Of a stretch of 38,117 bases of DNA, positions 22,119-33,800 are shown one piece after another. A model generated the notes under the pieces. The model was not told the DNA's origin. It made no database searches and saw only the letters and a program-made list of their open reading frames with translations. The DNA lies in contig PJRA01000272.1 in NCBI GenBank assembly GCA_016987375.1, positions 1,609,018 through 1,647,134 of the forward strand, written 5' to 3'. Source of the DNA: Brachionus koreanus (lineage: Eukaryota; Rotifera; Eurotatoria; Ploima; Brachionidae). The translations under genes were made by a program, and so were the position numbers. Each line of letters opens with the position of its first letter. The first letter of the stretch is position 1.

Positions 22119-22700
22119 TTAAGCTGAAAAATTATATAATTTAGAAAAATTATTTTTAAATTTTTATTGTTTATTATTAGTTCATGTGAATTTATACTAA
22201 ACAGAAAGCACTTTTGCTTCATCATTTTAGCAGAAAATTTTGCTGTTTCATTATTTCACATTTATTACAGATTTTATTTAAAAATTTAGCTTAGTCTTCA
22301 AATGATTTACAAAAAATTCTATTTTGTTATTTTGCATATATCACATCCATATTTTTTAAATATACCTAGAGTATGCAAATTCTCCAACTGTAAAAAAAAA
22401 GTTAATATAATTTTTAACCATTTAAGCAAAAAAAGCAAGACGAAAAAACTTTATAATTATTGAAAAATGTCAATTTTTTTAATCTTTGATATTTGTAAGA
22501 GAATAAAACATTTTAAAATAGTCATAAATTATGATCATTCAATATAAATGTATATTTTAATTTGAAATATTTTCAATTTGGGGCATTATTTTTTTAAAGT
22601 ATAATTTTTTAATAGTTAATCAAGTCTTGACAAATGAAATTTAAAAATTTTTATTGATTAACAGTATTTTGATTTAAAAAAAAAAACAAAAGCTTAAAAA
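22119..22700. promoter_or_regulatory. Divergent intergenic region, pirin / F-box-UBC
   Basis: A 582-bp interval between two outward-facing start codons. AT-rich, with no identifiable core promoter element. Confidence 0.35.
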
Positions 22701-24386
22701 ATGCTCAATCTGGATGAAAAAGTAAAGTTTTCAACCAATTTAATGTATTTTTTTTTAACTTTTTATCTCAATTTTTCGTTTAAGTGTATAAAGTGTAAAT
22801 TTTGTGAAAATTTTTATGGGCCTTGTTTCGATGAGCCAATCTGCATAACATGTCACTTATTTATTTTTCCTAACATACTTGATGACAAAGAGTCGACTGC
22901 AAATCGAGCAAACAATTTCAACTTAAATTCACATTATTTGTCCGAATCATCCAAATTTTGTAGCTTTAATTTAAAAACACCTTCTTCTTTACAAGACATA
23001 ACTTTAAAATTCACCAGAAATCTTGAAGTAATTATTGTTAAAAATAAAGATAATTTTTTTAGCTTAATTTTTATTTATTTAATTAGAAATTAGATTCAAA
23101 TGATTCCGGGAATGAAGACATTGACGATTTACAGCTAACAAGTTGTTCAAATGAATCGCAAGCAACAGCTAATGATTTAAATGCAAACAGTCAAAATTTA
23201 AATTCAAGCTTTAAATTCAAGAAGTTAAGATTAAAAAATTCAACAAAAACATCTAATTTTGAATCTTGTAATTTAATTGAAATGCTTCCAAATGAAGGTT
23301 AGACATCACATTTCGCACAATTTAATTCAAAATTTTTTCAATTTAATTTATTTTAAAAGTTCTTCTCAAAATTTTTACCTCCTTGGATGATTTGTCGCTC
23401 TGGTCTGTCAGCCAGGTTTGTAAAAGGTGGTTTGTATTGATTAAAGAACAAGTTAGCGATGAAAAATGGCGATATTTCATAAAAGAAAGATGGATCTATT
23501 GTAAGCCTCAGTTTTATATCGAATCTTATTTCGAGCTGTACTCTCAATTGTAATATTGATGTTTCTCACTGAATTTTCTAGACATTTTAACCTTATTTTA
23601 AGAGTTAAATCTTCTAATTGCTTCTATTGTCTTCAGCAAATACATAACAGAGTAAATAGATTCAAACTAATTCATCAATTGTTAAATTTACTTTTTTTTT
23701 TAGCCTAAAATAGATTTGTGTGACGAATTTAAGAAGTCATGGCGACACAAGCGTTTGTTTTTAGAGCTTAAGTATTTGCAAATGGACCCGCCAGATGGAA
23801 TACAAGCAAAACCTCTCGATTCATCATGTTACTTTTGGCAAGGTTTTGTTTCTTTTTTTTAAAATTAATCAAAATTCTAATCTAATTGCAATTGCAATTC
23901 TTAAACAGCATCAATAACTGGACCGGTGGGATCGCCTTATGAGGGTGGAATATTTTATCTCTACCTTCAAATACCTCAAAGCTATCCGTTAAATCCACCG
24001 GTAAATAAATTTAATCTTCAATTGAGAATAGATATTTAAACTAGTTTTTTTATTTTTTTTTTACTTAGTTGGTTAGGTTTATTACTAAGATATTTCATCC
24101 AAATATATCAAGACATGGAGACATTGGCTTAGATAGCATATGTGAAAATTGGTCTTTAGCTTTGACTATTTCAAAAATTTTGATTTCGATTCAAAGTTTG
24201 CTGACAGACCCATATACACATGTGTGCATGGAGCGGGATATAGGTGAGTTGTACATAGAAAATAGAGACCTATTCGATAGAAATGCTCGACTATTTACTT
24301 GGAAATATGCTATGAATGATTATTTATGCTTTAGTAATAGTTCAGATAAAATAAATGATATTAACTTTTATGTTAAAAGTGAATAA
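22701..24386 (+). CDS. F-box protein fused to a UBC (E2) domain lacking the catalytic cysteine
   Basis: Eight exons (22701-22721, 22785-23027, 23087-23297, 23360-23549, 23603-23651, 23704-23842, 23909-24000, 24069-24386) give 420 aa. Residues 8-31 hold a Cys cluster (CIKCKFC ... CITCH), perhaps zinc-binding. Residues 89-150 are Ser/Asn-rich linker. An F-box follows at about 152-195 (MLPNEVLLKIF, LWSVSQVCKRW), then SSNCFYCL. A UBC fold covers about 245-385: helix 1, WQASITGPVGSPYEGG, PLNPP, and HPN at 325-327. Where active E2s have I-C-L, this protein has I-G-L (Gly335); a Cys sits at 340. Regions such as WSLALTISK and SLLTDPY are E2-like. It should bind Skp1 through the F-box; the E2 part is probably a ubiquitin- or partner-binding module. 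Domain calls are strong; intron 1 could be retained in frame, and the intron 4 acceptor was chosen by alignment. I know no named ortholog. Confidence 0.85.
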
Positions 24387-24464
24387 AAATATTAAATTCT
24401 TAGTCTATAATACCGATATCAGTGACTTGTAAATGAGTGTTGTTTTAAATTACTTTGACTAGAA

Positions 24465-24470
24465 AATAAA
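24465..24470 (+). terminator. Candidate polyadenylation signal of the F-box/UBC gene
   Basis: AATAAA about 80 bp after the stop. Another copy overlaps the stop codon at 24382-24387. Confidence 0.35.
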
Positions 24471-24842
24471 AAAAAATTCTAAAACATCATTGTTTCTCAA
24501 AAGACTAATTTTTTTACATTTTTTTTAAATGTTTGTTATCATATTTTAACTTAATTATTTTTTTATAATAATAATAAAGAAAAAAAAATTTGAAATAATT
24601 TTTTTAAATTTATTGATGACGATTAAAAGTTATTTTTTAACTGACATTTAAGAATTACAATTCATATTTACAAGATATTTTATGAACTATGGAAACAATT
24701 TAAATCACTAAATAAATAAAAAAAATTTTAAACCAATTTTCTAACAAATTGATTTAAGGCTAAGAATTTTAGAAAAAAATATTCAGTTTTGATATTAAAT
24801 ATGTTTCTGAAACTGTTCAAACAAATGAATCTAGAAATGAAG
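24471..24842. other. Convergent 3' flanks; nothing recognised
   Basis: AT-rich spacer between the F-box/UBC and HMGB genes, with no supported feature. Confidence 0.4.
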
Positions 24843-25361
24843 CTATTTCATTTTGCCTTTGTATTCGGCCAATTCTTGGTCATATCTTAGTTTTTCAGTA
24901 GCACATTTGGCTTCATATTTAGCTTTTATGTCAGCTGAAACTTTGTTCCATCGTTCGCCAAGCTCTTTGGCTGCTTCTCCCACTGAATAGCTTGGAAATT
25001 CAGCCTTGACCGATGGTCTTTCATCGGCACAGAACAGAAAAAAAGCCGACAATGGACGCTTGGGAGCATTTGGGTCTTTTTTTTTCTTCCTACGAATACC
25101 ATTTCCATTTCCTTCAGGAGTTTGTATATAATTAGACATCTCCCGTTCGTATCGTATTTTGTCGTTTTCGGCCATGTCAGCAAATCGCTTTTTCTCACCT
25201 TCTGTCATCATTTTCCATCTCTCAGCGCACTTTTTCGAAAACTCAGTGAAATTCACGTTCTCATTGGGATGTTTTTTTCGATGCTCTTCGCGACACATTT
25301 GAACAAAAAATGTATACGCCGACATTCGTCCTTTGGGCTTTTTGTTGTCAGATTTATCCAT
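24843..25361 (-). CDS. HMGB-type two-box chromatin protein, no acidic tail
   Basis: Non-sequence-specific DNA-bending nuclear protein of the HMGB1/2/3 group, 172 aa in one coding exon. Box A spans about residues 8-80 ([18 protein letters not shown]) and box B about 95-168 after the linker [19 protein letters not shown]. The protein ends in [10 protein letters not shown] directly after box B, so the Asp/Glu tail usual in HMGB proteins is absent. A splice acceptor (TTTTCTAG) abuts the ATG, implying an intron in the 5' UTR. It is a tandem copy of the gene at 26128-26694, same strand, about 770 bp apart. In both boxes most residues are shared; box A is the more alike. Loss of the tail should raise DNA affinity, judged from what is known of HMGB1. 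Confidence 0.93.
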   Translation of the reverse strand: MDKSDNKKPKGRMSAYTFFVQMCREEHRKKHPNENVNFTEFSKKCAERWKMMTEGEKKRFADMAENDKIRYEREMSNYIQTPEGNGNGIRRKKKKDPNAPKRPLSAFFLFCADERPSVKAEFPSYSVGEAAKELGERWNKVSADIKAKYEAKCATEKLRYDQELAEYKGKMK

Positions 25362-25373
25362 CTAGAAAAAAAA

Positions 25374-26127
25374 ATCCAATAATTAATTAAATTTATTTTC
25401 TTGATTTTAAATAGAGAAATATTTTTTAGTATTGTTTCGAGTAAGAAAATTTTTTATCTCATAATTTTTTTTTCCTACAACTAAAGAATTTTCAAATTTT
25501 GGAAATTTTAAATTATTTTCATATGCCTTTGGTATTTGAATTAACTAATAATGAATATAATAGAAGAAGCTGTTAGAAAATTAAATGCAGCAAGCTTAAT
25601 TCGCTAACTTTAACTCCGTTTAATTTTTGGGCTTTTTTACCAAAACTTTTAACGAAAATTTAAACCTAAATTAAACTTTTAATTTAAATAAAAAATAATT
25701 ATATTTAAAAAAAAAAAATTTGAGTCTTTGAAAAATCCAATTTTATGTGAATAGCAAATATTTTTTAATTATTTGGGGCTTAGTCCAAATATTTTGTTTT
25801 TTTTTTAATTATATGAAAAAAAAATTTAAATATTTTAAGTGTAATTGTTTTATTAAAACATTTAATCGAAAAAAAAAATACACAAAATGTCCAAATAAAT
25901 TTTGATTGAAAATTTGACTTAACAAAAAAAACAATCGAATTTTAGACTGCTAAAGTTTTACATCAAAAACATAAATTTGCTCTTATTTTTTTTTTGTTGC
26001 CCAAGAAACTAAAAATGTAAAAATAAAAAATGAATCAATTTATACAAAAAGTTGTACATCGTTTTAAAAGAGACTAGTCCTCGAAATCGGATCGTTCTAA
26101 ATGAGTTAAGACGTTGGACTGTTAAAT
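25374..26127. other. Spacer between tandem HMGB genes
   Basis: Holds the 5' region of the downstream copy and the 3' UTR of the upstream copy. AT-rich, with no other feature. Confidence 0.4.
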
Positions 26128-26694
26128 TTATTCATTATCATCATCATCATCTTCATCATCCTCAATATCGTCATTTTGATTAACTGCAGTTGTTTTATTT
26201 TTATAATTTTCAAGCTCTTTTTCATACCGAGTTTTGTCCTGGGCTGCTTTGGCTTCATATTTAGCTTTAACTTCGGCTGAAACTTTGTTCCACTTTTCAC
26301 CAAGATCTTTGGCAACTTCTCCAACTGAATAACTTGGATGCGCAGCCTTTACAGCGCCTCTCTCATCCGCGCAAAACAAAAAGAAAGCTGACAATGGTCG
26401 TTTGGGCGCATTTGGGTCTTTCTTCTTTTTCTTTCTCCCTCCTTCTTTGTTAGCCGGCACATAAGAGGCCATTTCGCGGTCATATCTCTGCTTATCTTTC
26501 TCGGCCATCTCGGCAAATCGCTTTTTCTCCATGTCAGTCATCAGCTTCCATCTCTCAGCACATTTTTTAGAAAATTCGGCAAAGTTAACATTCTCATTTG
26601 GGTGCTTTTTTCGATGCTCTTCGCGACATGTTTGTACAAAAAATGTGTAAGCCGACATTCGGCCCTTCGGTTTTTTATCTCCTTTGGTAGCCAT
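26128..26694 (-). CDS. HMGB-type two-box chromatin protein with acidic tail
   Basis: Canonical HMGB1-like protein of 188 aa: box A (about 7-78), basic linker [16 protein letters not shown], box B (about 93-163), and a short acidic tail [14 protein letters not shown] (about 174-187). The tail in HMGB1 folds back on the boxes and tunes DNA and histone binding. The tail is much shorter than the 30 residues of mammalian HMGB1 and is close in size to invertebrate forms. A splice acceptor (TTTATTCTAG, ending at 26715) lies about 20 bp before the ATG, so a 5' UTR intron is likely. This is probably the ancestral member of the tandem pair, since it keeps the full domain plan. Confidence 0.94.
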   Translation of the reverse strand: MATKGDKKPKGRMSAYTFFVQTCREEHRKKHPNENVNFAEFSKKCAERWKLMTDMEKKRFAEMAEKDKQRYDREMASYVPANKEGGRKKKKKDPNAPKRPLSAFFLFCADERGAVKAAHPSYSVGEVAKDLGEKWNKVSAEVKAKYEAKAAQDKTRYEKELENYKNKTTAVNQNDDIEDDEDDDDDNE

Positions 26695-26739
26695 TATTCA
26701 AATTCAAATCTTAACTAGAATAAATGTTAAGTTAAATTA

Positions 26740-27000
26740 GTTTTTTTTTGACAAGTAAATTTCTTAATTTTATTTTGCTCGGATTGTAATAATTTGCACA
26801 CAGAGCAGAGTGCGCTTGTGCGATAGTCTGGATGAAGCAAAAAACAAAGAGAATGAAAAAAATATGTAGAGAAAGATATTAGAAATAGTTTTTGTTGTTA
26901 GTTTGCTATGTGTTAGAGAAATGAATATGAAATATAGAAATGAACGAGTGTATTTAAAATTGCTATAGTTTAGAGAGATTTGTGTATGCAAAATGATTGG
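26740..27000 (-). promoter_or_regulatory. Likely 5' UTR/promoter region of the upstream HMGB gene
   Basis: Placed only by position: the region lies upstream of the probable 5' UTR intron acceptor and is somewhat richer in G and C than its surroundings (for example around 26790-26840). No core promoter motif recognised. Confidence 0.25.
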
Positions 27001-29549
27001 GCTTAGTATAAGAAATAAAGCAATTCAATAGAAATGCATTGTAGAGCCTAGCATCCAATCATTCTATACTTGTTTGCCCAAAATTCATAAATGCTTTAAA
27101 ATGAATGGAGCGAATTGTTTTGTGATCATAATTTCCTATTACTCATAGAACAACCCCAAATATATTAAGCATAATTATGCACAAAATGAGAGTGCTTAGA
27201 CTACAGAGACGAGACTAGAAGTACACGGTCGCCCTCTCAATGACACACATTTTTAATAATGCGCATAATTTTTTCATAAATCTATCACACAGATCCGCCA
27301 TTAAACCTAATATTTTCTAAAACAAGTCTTCGATGGCTAATTGTTTAGCGAATAGGTCATGATCAAGTCTGTCTTGTGACTTTATCATCACAAAAAAATT
27401 CTTAAGTTGCTTTTTTAAATTTTCTGATAGTTAATTAAAAAAATATAGTCATTTTAGAAAAATTTTGTTGATTAATTGGCGATAATTAGTTGTCGAAAAA
27501 TAACGTATTTTTGATCTGAATTATTAATAATATACCCTGTTTCAAATGTCTCAGAACATTTTTAAACACATTAAAATTTTAAGCCATTGTATTTATCCTG
27601 TTTGTATTTTGTCCATATGCCAAAAATGGTCCTATTTAAAAAAATTTAGTCAACTGAGAAATCACAATTAAAATTAGCAAGTTTTTTAATTTAATAAAAA
27701 ATAATTAAAAAAAAGCATTTTCAAACATTATTTTTTTTTAACTTTTTCTGGACTTGCCAGACTGTGAAAAGCAAACAAAATAGAAATATTCAAATGAAAA
27801 ATATTAACGATGTCGACATTATGATAATTTTTCTTTTAGATAAAGAATCATCAATTAATTTTTAGTTTCATTGACTTGTTGTCTGATCATTTTGTATTCA
27901 ATGTATTTTAAAATTTATCTTTTCAAAAACAAAATTTAATATCCCAAATATTCATTCATCTAAAATTTGATTAACTCTGTTTTATCTTTTCAATAAGGCT
28001 TTTATGATGACAAATTTCATAATTAGTTCCAGAAATTTAAATGGTACTGATGATTTTTTATATTAAATTGACTAGCCTAATTCTTAAATCAAACTCATCT
28101 CAATTTTTTGGAAATTATTTAATTTTTTTTTAAATTATTATTAATTAAGTAATTAAAAATTTATTTTAGTAATGAAATTTTAAATTTATTACACAAATGA
28201 AAGATTCTCAAAACCAGCTTTATTTGTTTATTAGCATTTAGCATGAATATCTGAAATTTCATTTTAATCAATTTTGATACTAGTATCAAAAATATAATTC
28301 ATTGGTGAAAATCAGAAATATCCGAGTAACAAAAAGCTTTTGTTCATGATAGAATTTGTAAATATTGATTATTTTATTTCTATGATTGCTGTTTAAAGGA
28401 ACTAAAATTTTCACCAGAGCATTTATTTTGTGTTATCATAAATAATAAATGAGCATTTCAGAAATTATAGAATTTTTGTTTTAGATTTTCATTTATATAA
28501 TTGACTCTACTTTTTTAATGTATTTAGTATCTTTATTGCTATACTTAATTTAAAGCTTTTTTTTTTAAATCAAGTTCCCCTGGAAACTTAATTCTTCTTA
28601 ATGTTTTTATATTTTGATCTAACATTGAAAATAATTTAAAAATTTTTAAAACATAAAATTTTAATTAAAAGCTAATTAAAAGAGACCCCTCCAAAGAAAC
28701 AATCAAAACTTTACGATAATTTATTCGATGAAAAGCTTTAAATTAATTTTACATAAAAAATGTATTTTCTTTGAAAATTGATGGTTAAATAATTTAAATC
28801 TTAGGAATTAATTTAAAAAATAAAACATCAACACAGTAATTTACTTTTTTGTTAATAAAAACTACTCTTACAATTACTACTAAATATTTTTTTGCTTTTT
28901 TGATTGCATAATTTTGTAATAAAGATAATTAGTAAAATCTTAAAATGAAAATATGCTTCACATTCTGAATTAATTTTAAAAAATAGAAAATTAAAAATTA
29001 AACTAAAATAACTTCCATATAAATCAATAGTTATCAGAATAATTAAGTTTATTTAATTTAAAGTTAGAAATTTAATTAATTTTTAATTAACCAAGACGAA
29101 ATAAAAAATTAATTAAACGAACAAGATTTAAAATATGACATAAATTTTTAAAGATCCTTGAAATACAAATACATTTAGTGATTTTTCGGCGATGCAAAAA
29201 TTATATTCATCAAGTTTTTATCCATGTCTTAATGTTACAAAATATGATAAAACCTAGTAATAATCTGCATGAGTTGAAATTGCTGTTTCAATTTGAAAAA
29301 TTTGCCGATTAAAAAAGCGAGCAGGTAATTTAAATCGAATTATTTTAGTTATCAGGTCTTTTAATAGTGTTATGTAAATCAAAATCAATTTTTCAATTAA
29401 AGAGGGGTGAATTAGAACAATCTCCTGATTAAAATAAGAGAGAATTGCATTGTGTCATGTTATTAGTTAATCTTTTCAAAATGCAAGTCTATTTGTTTAT
29501 TCTCTTTTGTTATTCCTAAAATAGTATTTATTAGTTGATGGTAGGATCA
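27001..29549. other. Gene-poor AT-rich stretch
   Basis: Two and a half kilobases without a supported gene, RNA or complete repeat. A patch at about 27190-27260 is less AT-rich but has no open frame. Confidence 0.45.
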
Positions 29550-30540
29550 CAATAGAAATCTTGCAAGACCTGTTCAGCAAGATATGGCGTTAACAAATCA
29601 TATCAGAAGACTGTTCAAAAGGTATAATAGTCAGGCTACCTAAGAAAGGGAACAAAATGATATGTGCCAATAAGCGAGGAATAAAACTGCTAATAGCAAG
29701 CAAGGCGTTCTGTATCATAATTCCTGAAAGAATCAGAAACTTCTTGGATGTTATACTTAAAAAAGAACAAGCAAGAATGTGACGAGGTAGAGACCAAATA
29801 TTTGAACTTATTCATAGAAAAGATTCTTGAATAAAATAGCCCCTTGTATCTTAAATTCATTGACTTCAAGTAAGCCTTTGATAGCATACACAGACTTGTG
29901 GTACATATTAAAATCATATGACCTGTCACAGAAGATAGTTAACTTGAACTTATACAAGAAAAAGAACAGTATGAGAGCTTCAAAGTATGTAAAGGAGTCA
30001 GGAAAGAGTGCGTTCTCTCTCCTGCATTATTCCTAAATACTGAATGACTATTTTATGAAGAAAACAACTGTGTGAGGGGCATAAAATGACGATAAACAAC
30101 TAATATGGTGCTAATATCTAATATAGAAGCACATAAGCATTTGAAGATGCAAGATTTGGCGAACAACGGTAAACAAACTGGACCAAATTGGATAGCGCGA
30201 TCACCATCGATCATACAAAAATTGAGTGAGTAAAAGAATTAAGAAACTTAGGAAGCACCATCAGTACAGCGATGGGAGCACAAAGATATATTAAGAAAAG
30301 ATTTGCTAAAGCAAAGAGTACCTTTGCTAGACTCCATACAGGATGGACACCTTCAAAACTGATAGCCGGCGAACAATTCTCGAGATGCACTGGCCTGAGA
30401 CATTGTTGAATGTTGACCTATACAAAAGAAAAAAATTTAGAGCCATTAAGTCAATGGATTTAGAACTGCGATGGCTTGGGCATGTAGTTATAATTAAATA
30501 AAAATGATACCAAAGAAAGTCTTTCAATGAACACCTCAAA
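29550..30540 (+). pseudogene. Degenerate LINE reverse transcriptase (third type)
   Basis: Pieces in shifting frames align in order to a non-LTR element polymerase. First come LPKKGNKMICANKRGI and KAFCIIIPERIRNFLDV (about 29640-29750). KKEQA, RDQIFEL and PLYLKFIDF follow up to about 29880. After a degenerate middle come LGSTISTAMGAQ and KKRFAKAKSTFARLHTGW (about 30250-30350), then a C-terminal WLGH-like stretch near 30480. Many stops and frameshifts show it is long dead. The G-I-(T)-L-L and LGS-I-S patterns place it in a different family from the LINE relics at 5587, 7262 and 33980. Its end lies about 290 bp before the ATRX start codon. Confidence 0.78.
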
Positions 30541-30825
30541 ATGAGTTTAAATTTATCTAAATTTTAAAAATAAGATATTTTTTTTATTCTTGTGATGACT
30601 AAAATTTAAAAATTAAAATAGTAAAAAGTGATTTAAAAAAAAATTTAATTTTTAAAAATGATGCCAAATTTTCTTCCCAATGAATATATTTTAGCTGGCT
30701 AATCAAATGTTAAAATAATTCTATTGAAATAAGAAAAAAATTTTTCTTATTGTTACACTAGATTTTGTTCTTAATATTTTTTTAAAATAGAGAACACCTT
30801 TCAAAATTAAACAACCCAAAAAATC

Positions 30826-33800
30826 ATGGAAGATAATAGTAATTCGTCAGACGATTTGGGAGACAATATGCTTTCTTATATCGAAAAGTCACAAAATTTG
30901 TTTCGCCTAGGGAATGAGCTAAATAACAAAATAGATAGCTTTAAGCAAGATATCAATTCGTTACAAGATGAATTTAAATCCGAACTAAACTCAGTAAAAT
31001 TATCCTATAAAATTTTGGCAAAAATAGTCTATCAAAAAAGAAATAAACACTCTGATCAATTATCGACCACTTCGACAAGCTCGAATGTAACTCGAATGGA
31101 TTCGGAGTCTAATTTCGATGCGATTAGTCCGAGCTCGCCTTCAATCATAAAGAAAAAAAAAAACTTAGAGAAAGAAAGTCTGCATTTGAGTGAAGAAAGC
31201 GAACCGACAGACCAAATGAACTCAGTAAATGATAAAAATAATGAAGAAAATAACATTTCTGGCAAGTTTTCTGGTAAATTTGCTGATTCAAATTCAAACC
31301 AAATTTGTACAGAATCCAATATAAATATGATTAGTCTAAAATCGCCATCTTTATTTAGCGAAAATAGTAGTTCGAGAGAAAAAGAAGCCCACCCAGAGGA
31401 TAACCAAGTAAACAAATCAAATTTTGCTCAACAATCGAATGATTCAAATTTGAATCAGTGTGATTCAGAATCTAATGCTAAAGCATTTGGTAATGAGTCA
31501 AATTATTGTGAAAATAAAAACAATGATTTAGAAGAAGAATGTCAAAATTTGTCTGAAGAAGAAGCACTATCTAAATTGAACGAAATGGCCAAAGAAGACG
31601 GCTTTCAAATTAATCAAGTTAATAAGGTAATTAATGAAAACTTTTGCAATCCAATACCAACTAATAATGTGAGCTCAGACATTTCAAAAATTAATTCTAA
31701 GCCTAACTCTGACTTAGCTGATTTGAACGAAGAAAGCCAAAAAGTAACCGAGGAAGAGGCGCTCTCAATGCTGAATAAAATGGCCAAAGAAGATGGCTTT
31801 TCAATCGATAGAATTGAAGAACCAGATTTGGATAAAACCATTGAAGCAGAGATGAATGATCAAAACATGAGTTCGATCAAAAAATGCCAAGTAGCTCTTG
31901 ATCGCATTGATTTAAACAATTTAAATCTTTTAAAAAACTTTAAACTTAGTCCAGTTTCGCTTAATTATTTAACTGAAATTAAAGATTTAAAAGAAGACTT
32001 GTCTATTGATAGACTGTGTAGATTTTCTTTCAATAAAACGCCTTCTAGTACAAAAAAAAAAGCTTCAAGTAAAAGAAAGAGTCTGAGACCTAGAAAAAAT
32101 GCTATTGAATCTGAGCCTTTTGCGGAAACAGATTCAGACTCGACAGACATATCAAATTTGGTCGAGGATGACAACAAACAAGAGTTTTGTAATATGGAAA
32201 GCGAAATTGTTCGCTCTGACAATTTTGAAATTACCGAAGACGAGTCTTTGACCAGTATGGAATTGGATAAAACTCTAATTAAAAAAATAAATAGATTAGA
32301 GGATGAAAATTACTCGGACTGTGGCAAAACATCATCAAGTCGAACAGATGAATCTGAAAACGATGCTAAACTAAAGCCAATTCTGCACGAGTACCGCGAC
32401 TCGAAACAAACTCCCGGTCATATAAAAAATAGTCTTGATATACCCAAGCTTAGTTTGTTGGACGAGTCCTCATCTGATGACAATGACGATGAAAAAGAAA
32501 ACAAAATTCCATGCAGTTTATCGGACGAGGAAATAAAATTGAAACCAACTAGATGCTCTAAACGTTTGACAAGTGAAACTTCTGAAGAAAGAGATGAAGA
32601 AGATTTGGAATGCTTAAAAAAGTCAACTAGACTAAAAGGCATTATTGTAGATGAGTTTGAAAAAGAGGATAATGATGGTGATGATCAAAATAAGGAGAAT
32701 GTTTACATTCTAGAAAGTGATTCAGCCAGTTCTGATGTAATTAAACCAATAATTAAAAAAAGAAAGAGACAAAAATGCAGCAGTGATAGTGAAAATTCGA
32801 GTAAAAACAAAATACGAACTAGATCATCGGCAAAAAAAGAAATAAAAGAGGAAAATGAAGAAAGTGAAGATAGTCGATCTACAACGTATGATAGTGATAT
32901 ACAAACAATACACAGTTCTGAAGAAGAATCACCCAACAAAACAGAGACTAGACACAAATTAAGGAATATAATCCAAGATGGAAAGTTGACTAAGCAAACT
33001 CAGGATGCTATACAGGCTGAGAGAGAGCGAAAAAAGCGCATTGAGGAAAAACGTTCGCTGCAAACTTCCATTTGTCAGGATGCAAAAAATGAGCTGTTTT
33101 TAGATGTGGATCCGGTGAGCAAAAAAATGCTCGTTAAAGTAGATTCGGCCATATCAAAGCAATTAAAGCCGCATCAAATCGAAGGATTAAAATTTATGTG
33201 GGACTCGTGCTATGAAAGTTGTGAGATGATCAAAAATGGCGATAAGGGCTCTGGTTGCTTGTTGGCTCATTGTATGGGTCTTGGCAAAACGCTTCAGGTT
33301 ATTTCTCTTGTTCATACACTTTTAACAAATAGAGATCTAACTAAATGTAAACGAGTTCTCATATTGTTACCTGTAAATGTTCTCACAAATTGGAAAAAAG
33401 AATTTCGTAAATGGACTAGACACTGTCAAAAACAAATAACTGTTTATCTACTTCCGAATGAAAAAGGATTTAGCAGAGATTTGGCTAGAGCTCGTTTAAA
33501 TGAAATAGAAACTTGGTATAGAAAAGGTAATTTCTATTCTTATTTTTTAAACATAATTTTAAGAGCTAATTTTTTCTTAATATTGTAATTTTTTAAATTT
33601 CAAAAATTATATTTCGACTTTTTAAACTTTTTTTTTATTTGGTATTATTTTGAGTAATTTTTTTCAGGCAATGTTTATTGTGATGGTTCAGAAACGGAGT
33701 TTTGGACATATGCATGAATTAAGTTTTTCCATCAAATGGACATTAAAATTTAAAAAGTCTCTTGAATTAAGTAACATTACCCGTGACCTAGCATTAATAC

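Noticed and set aside
23550..23581. A 32-bp intron in the F-box/UBC gene ending at TTTTCTAG
   Set aside because: Too short compared with all other introns here. The acceptor at 23602 gives a 53-bp intron and the better protein junction (SQL-VKSSNC), so it was used.
24926..26324. Overlapping open frames within the HMGB genes, on both strands
   Set aside because: The frames sit inside clear HMG boxes and have no independent family match.
26770..26991. 73-codon minus-strand frame upstream of the HMGB gene
   Set aside because: Low-complexity Phe/Ser/Leu sequence; more likely part of the promoter or 5' UTR.
31056..32957. Several minus-strand open frames opposite ATRX exon 1
   Set aside because: They are antisense shadows of a Ser/Asp/Glu-rich coding exon; composition is the mirror of the sense protein and no family is recognisable.
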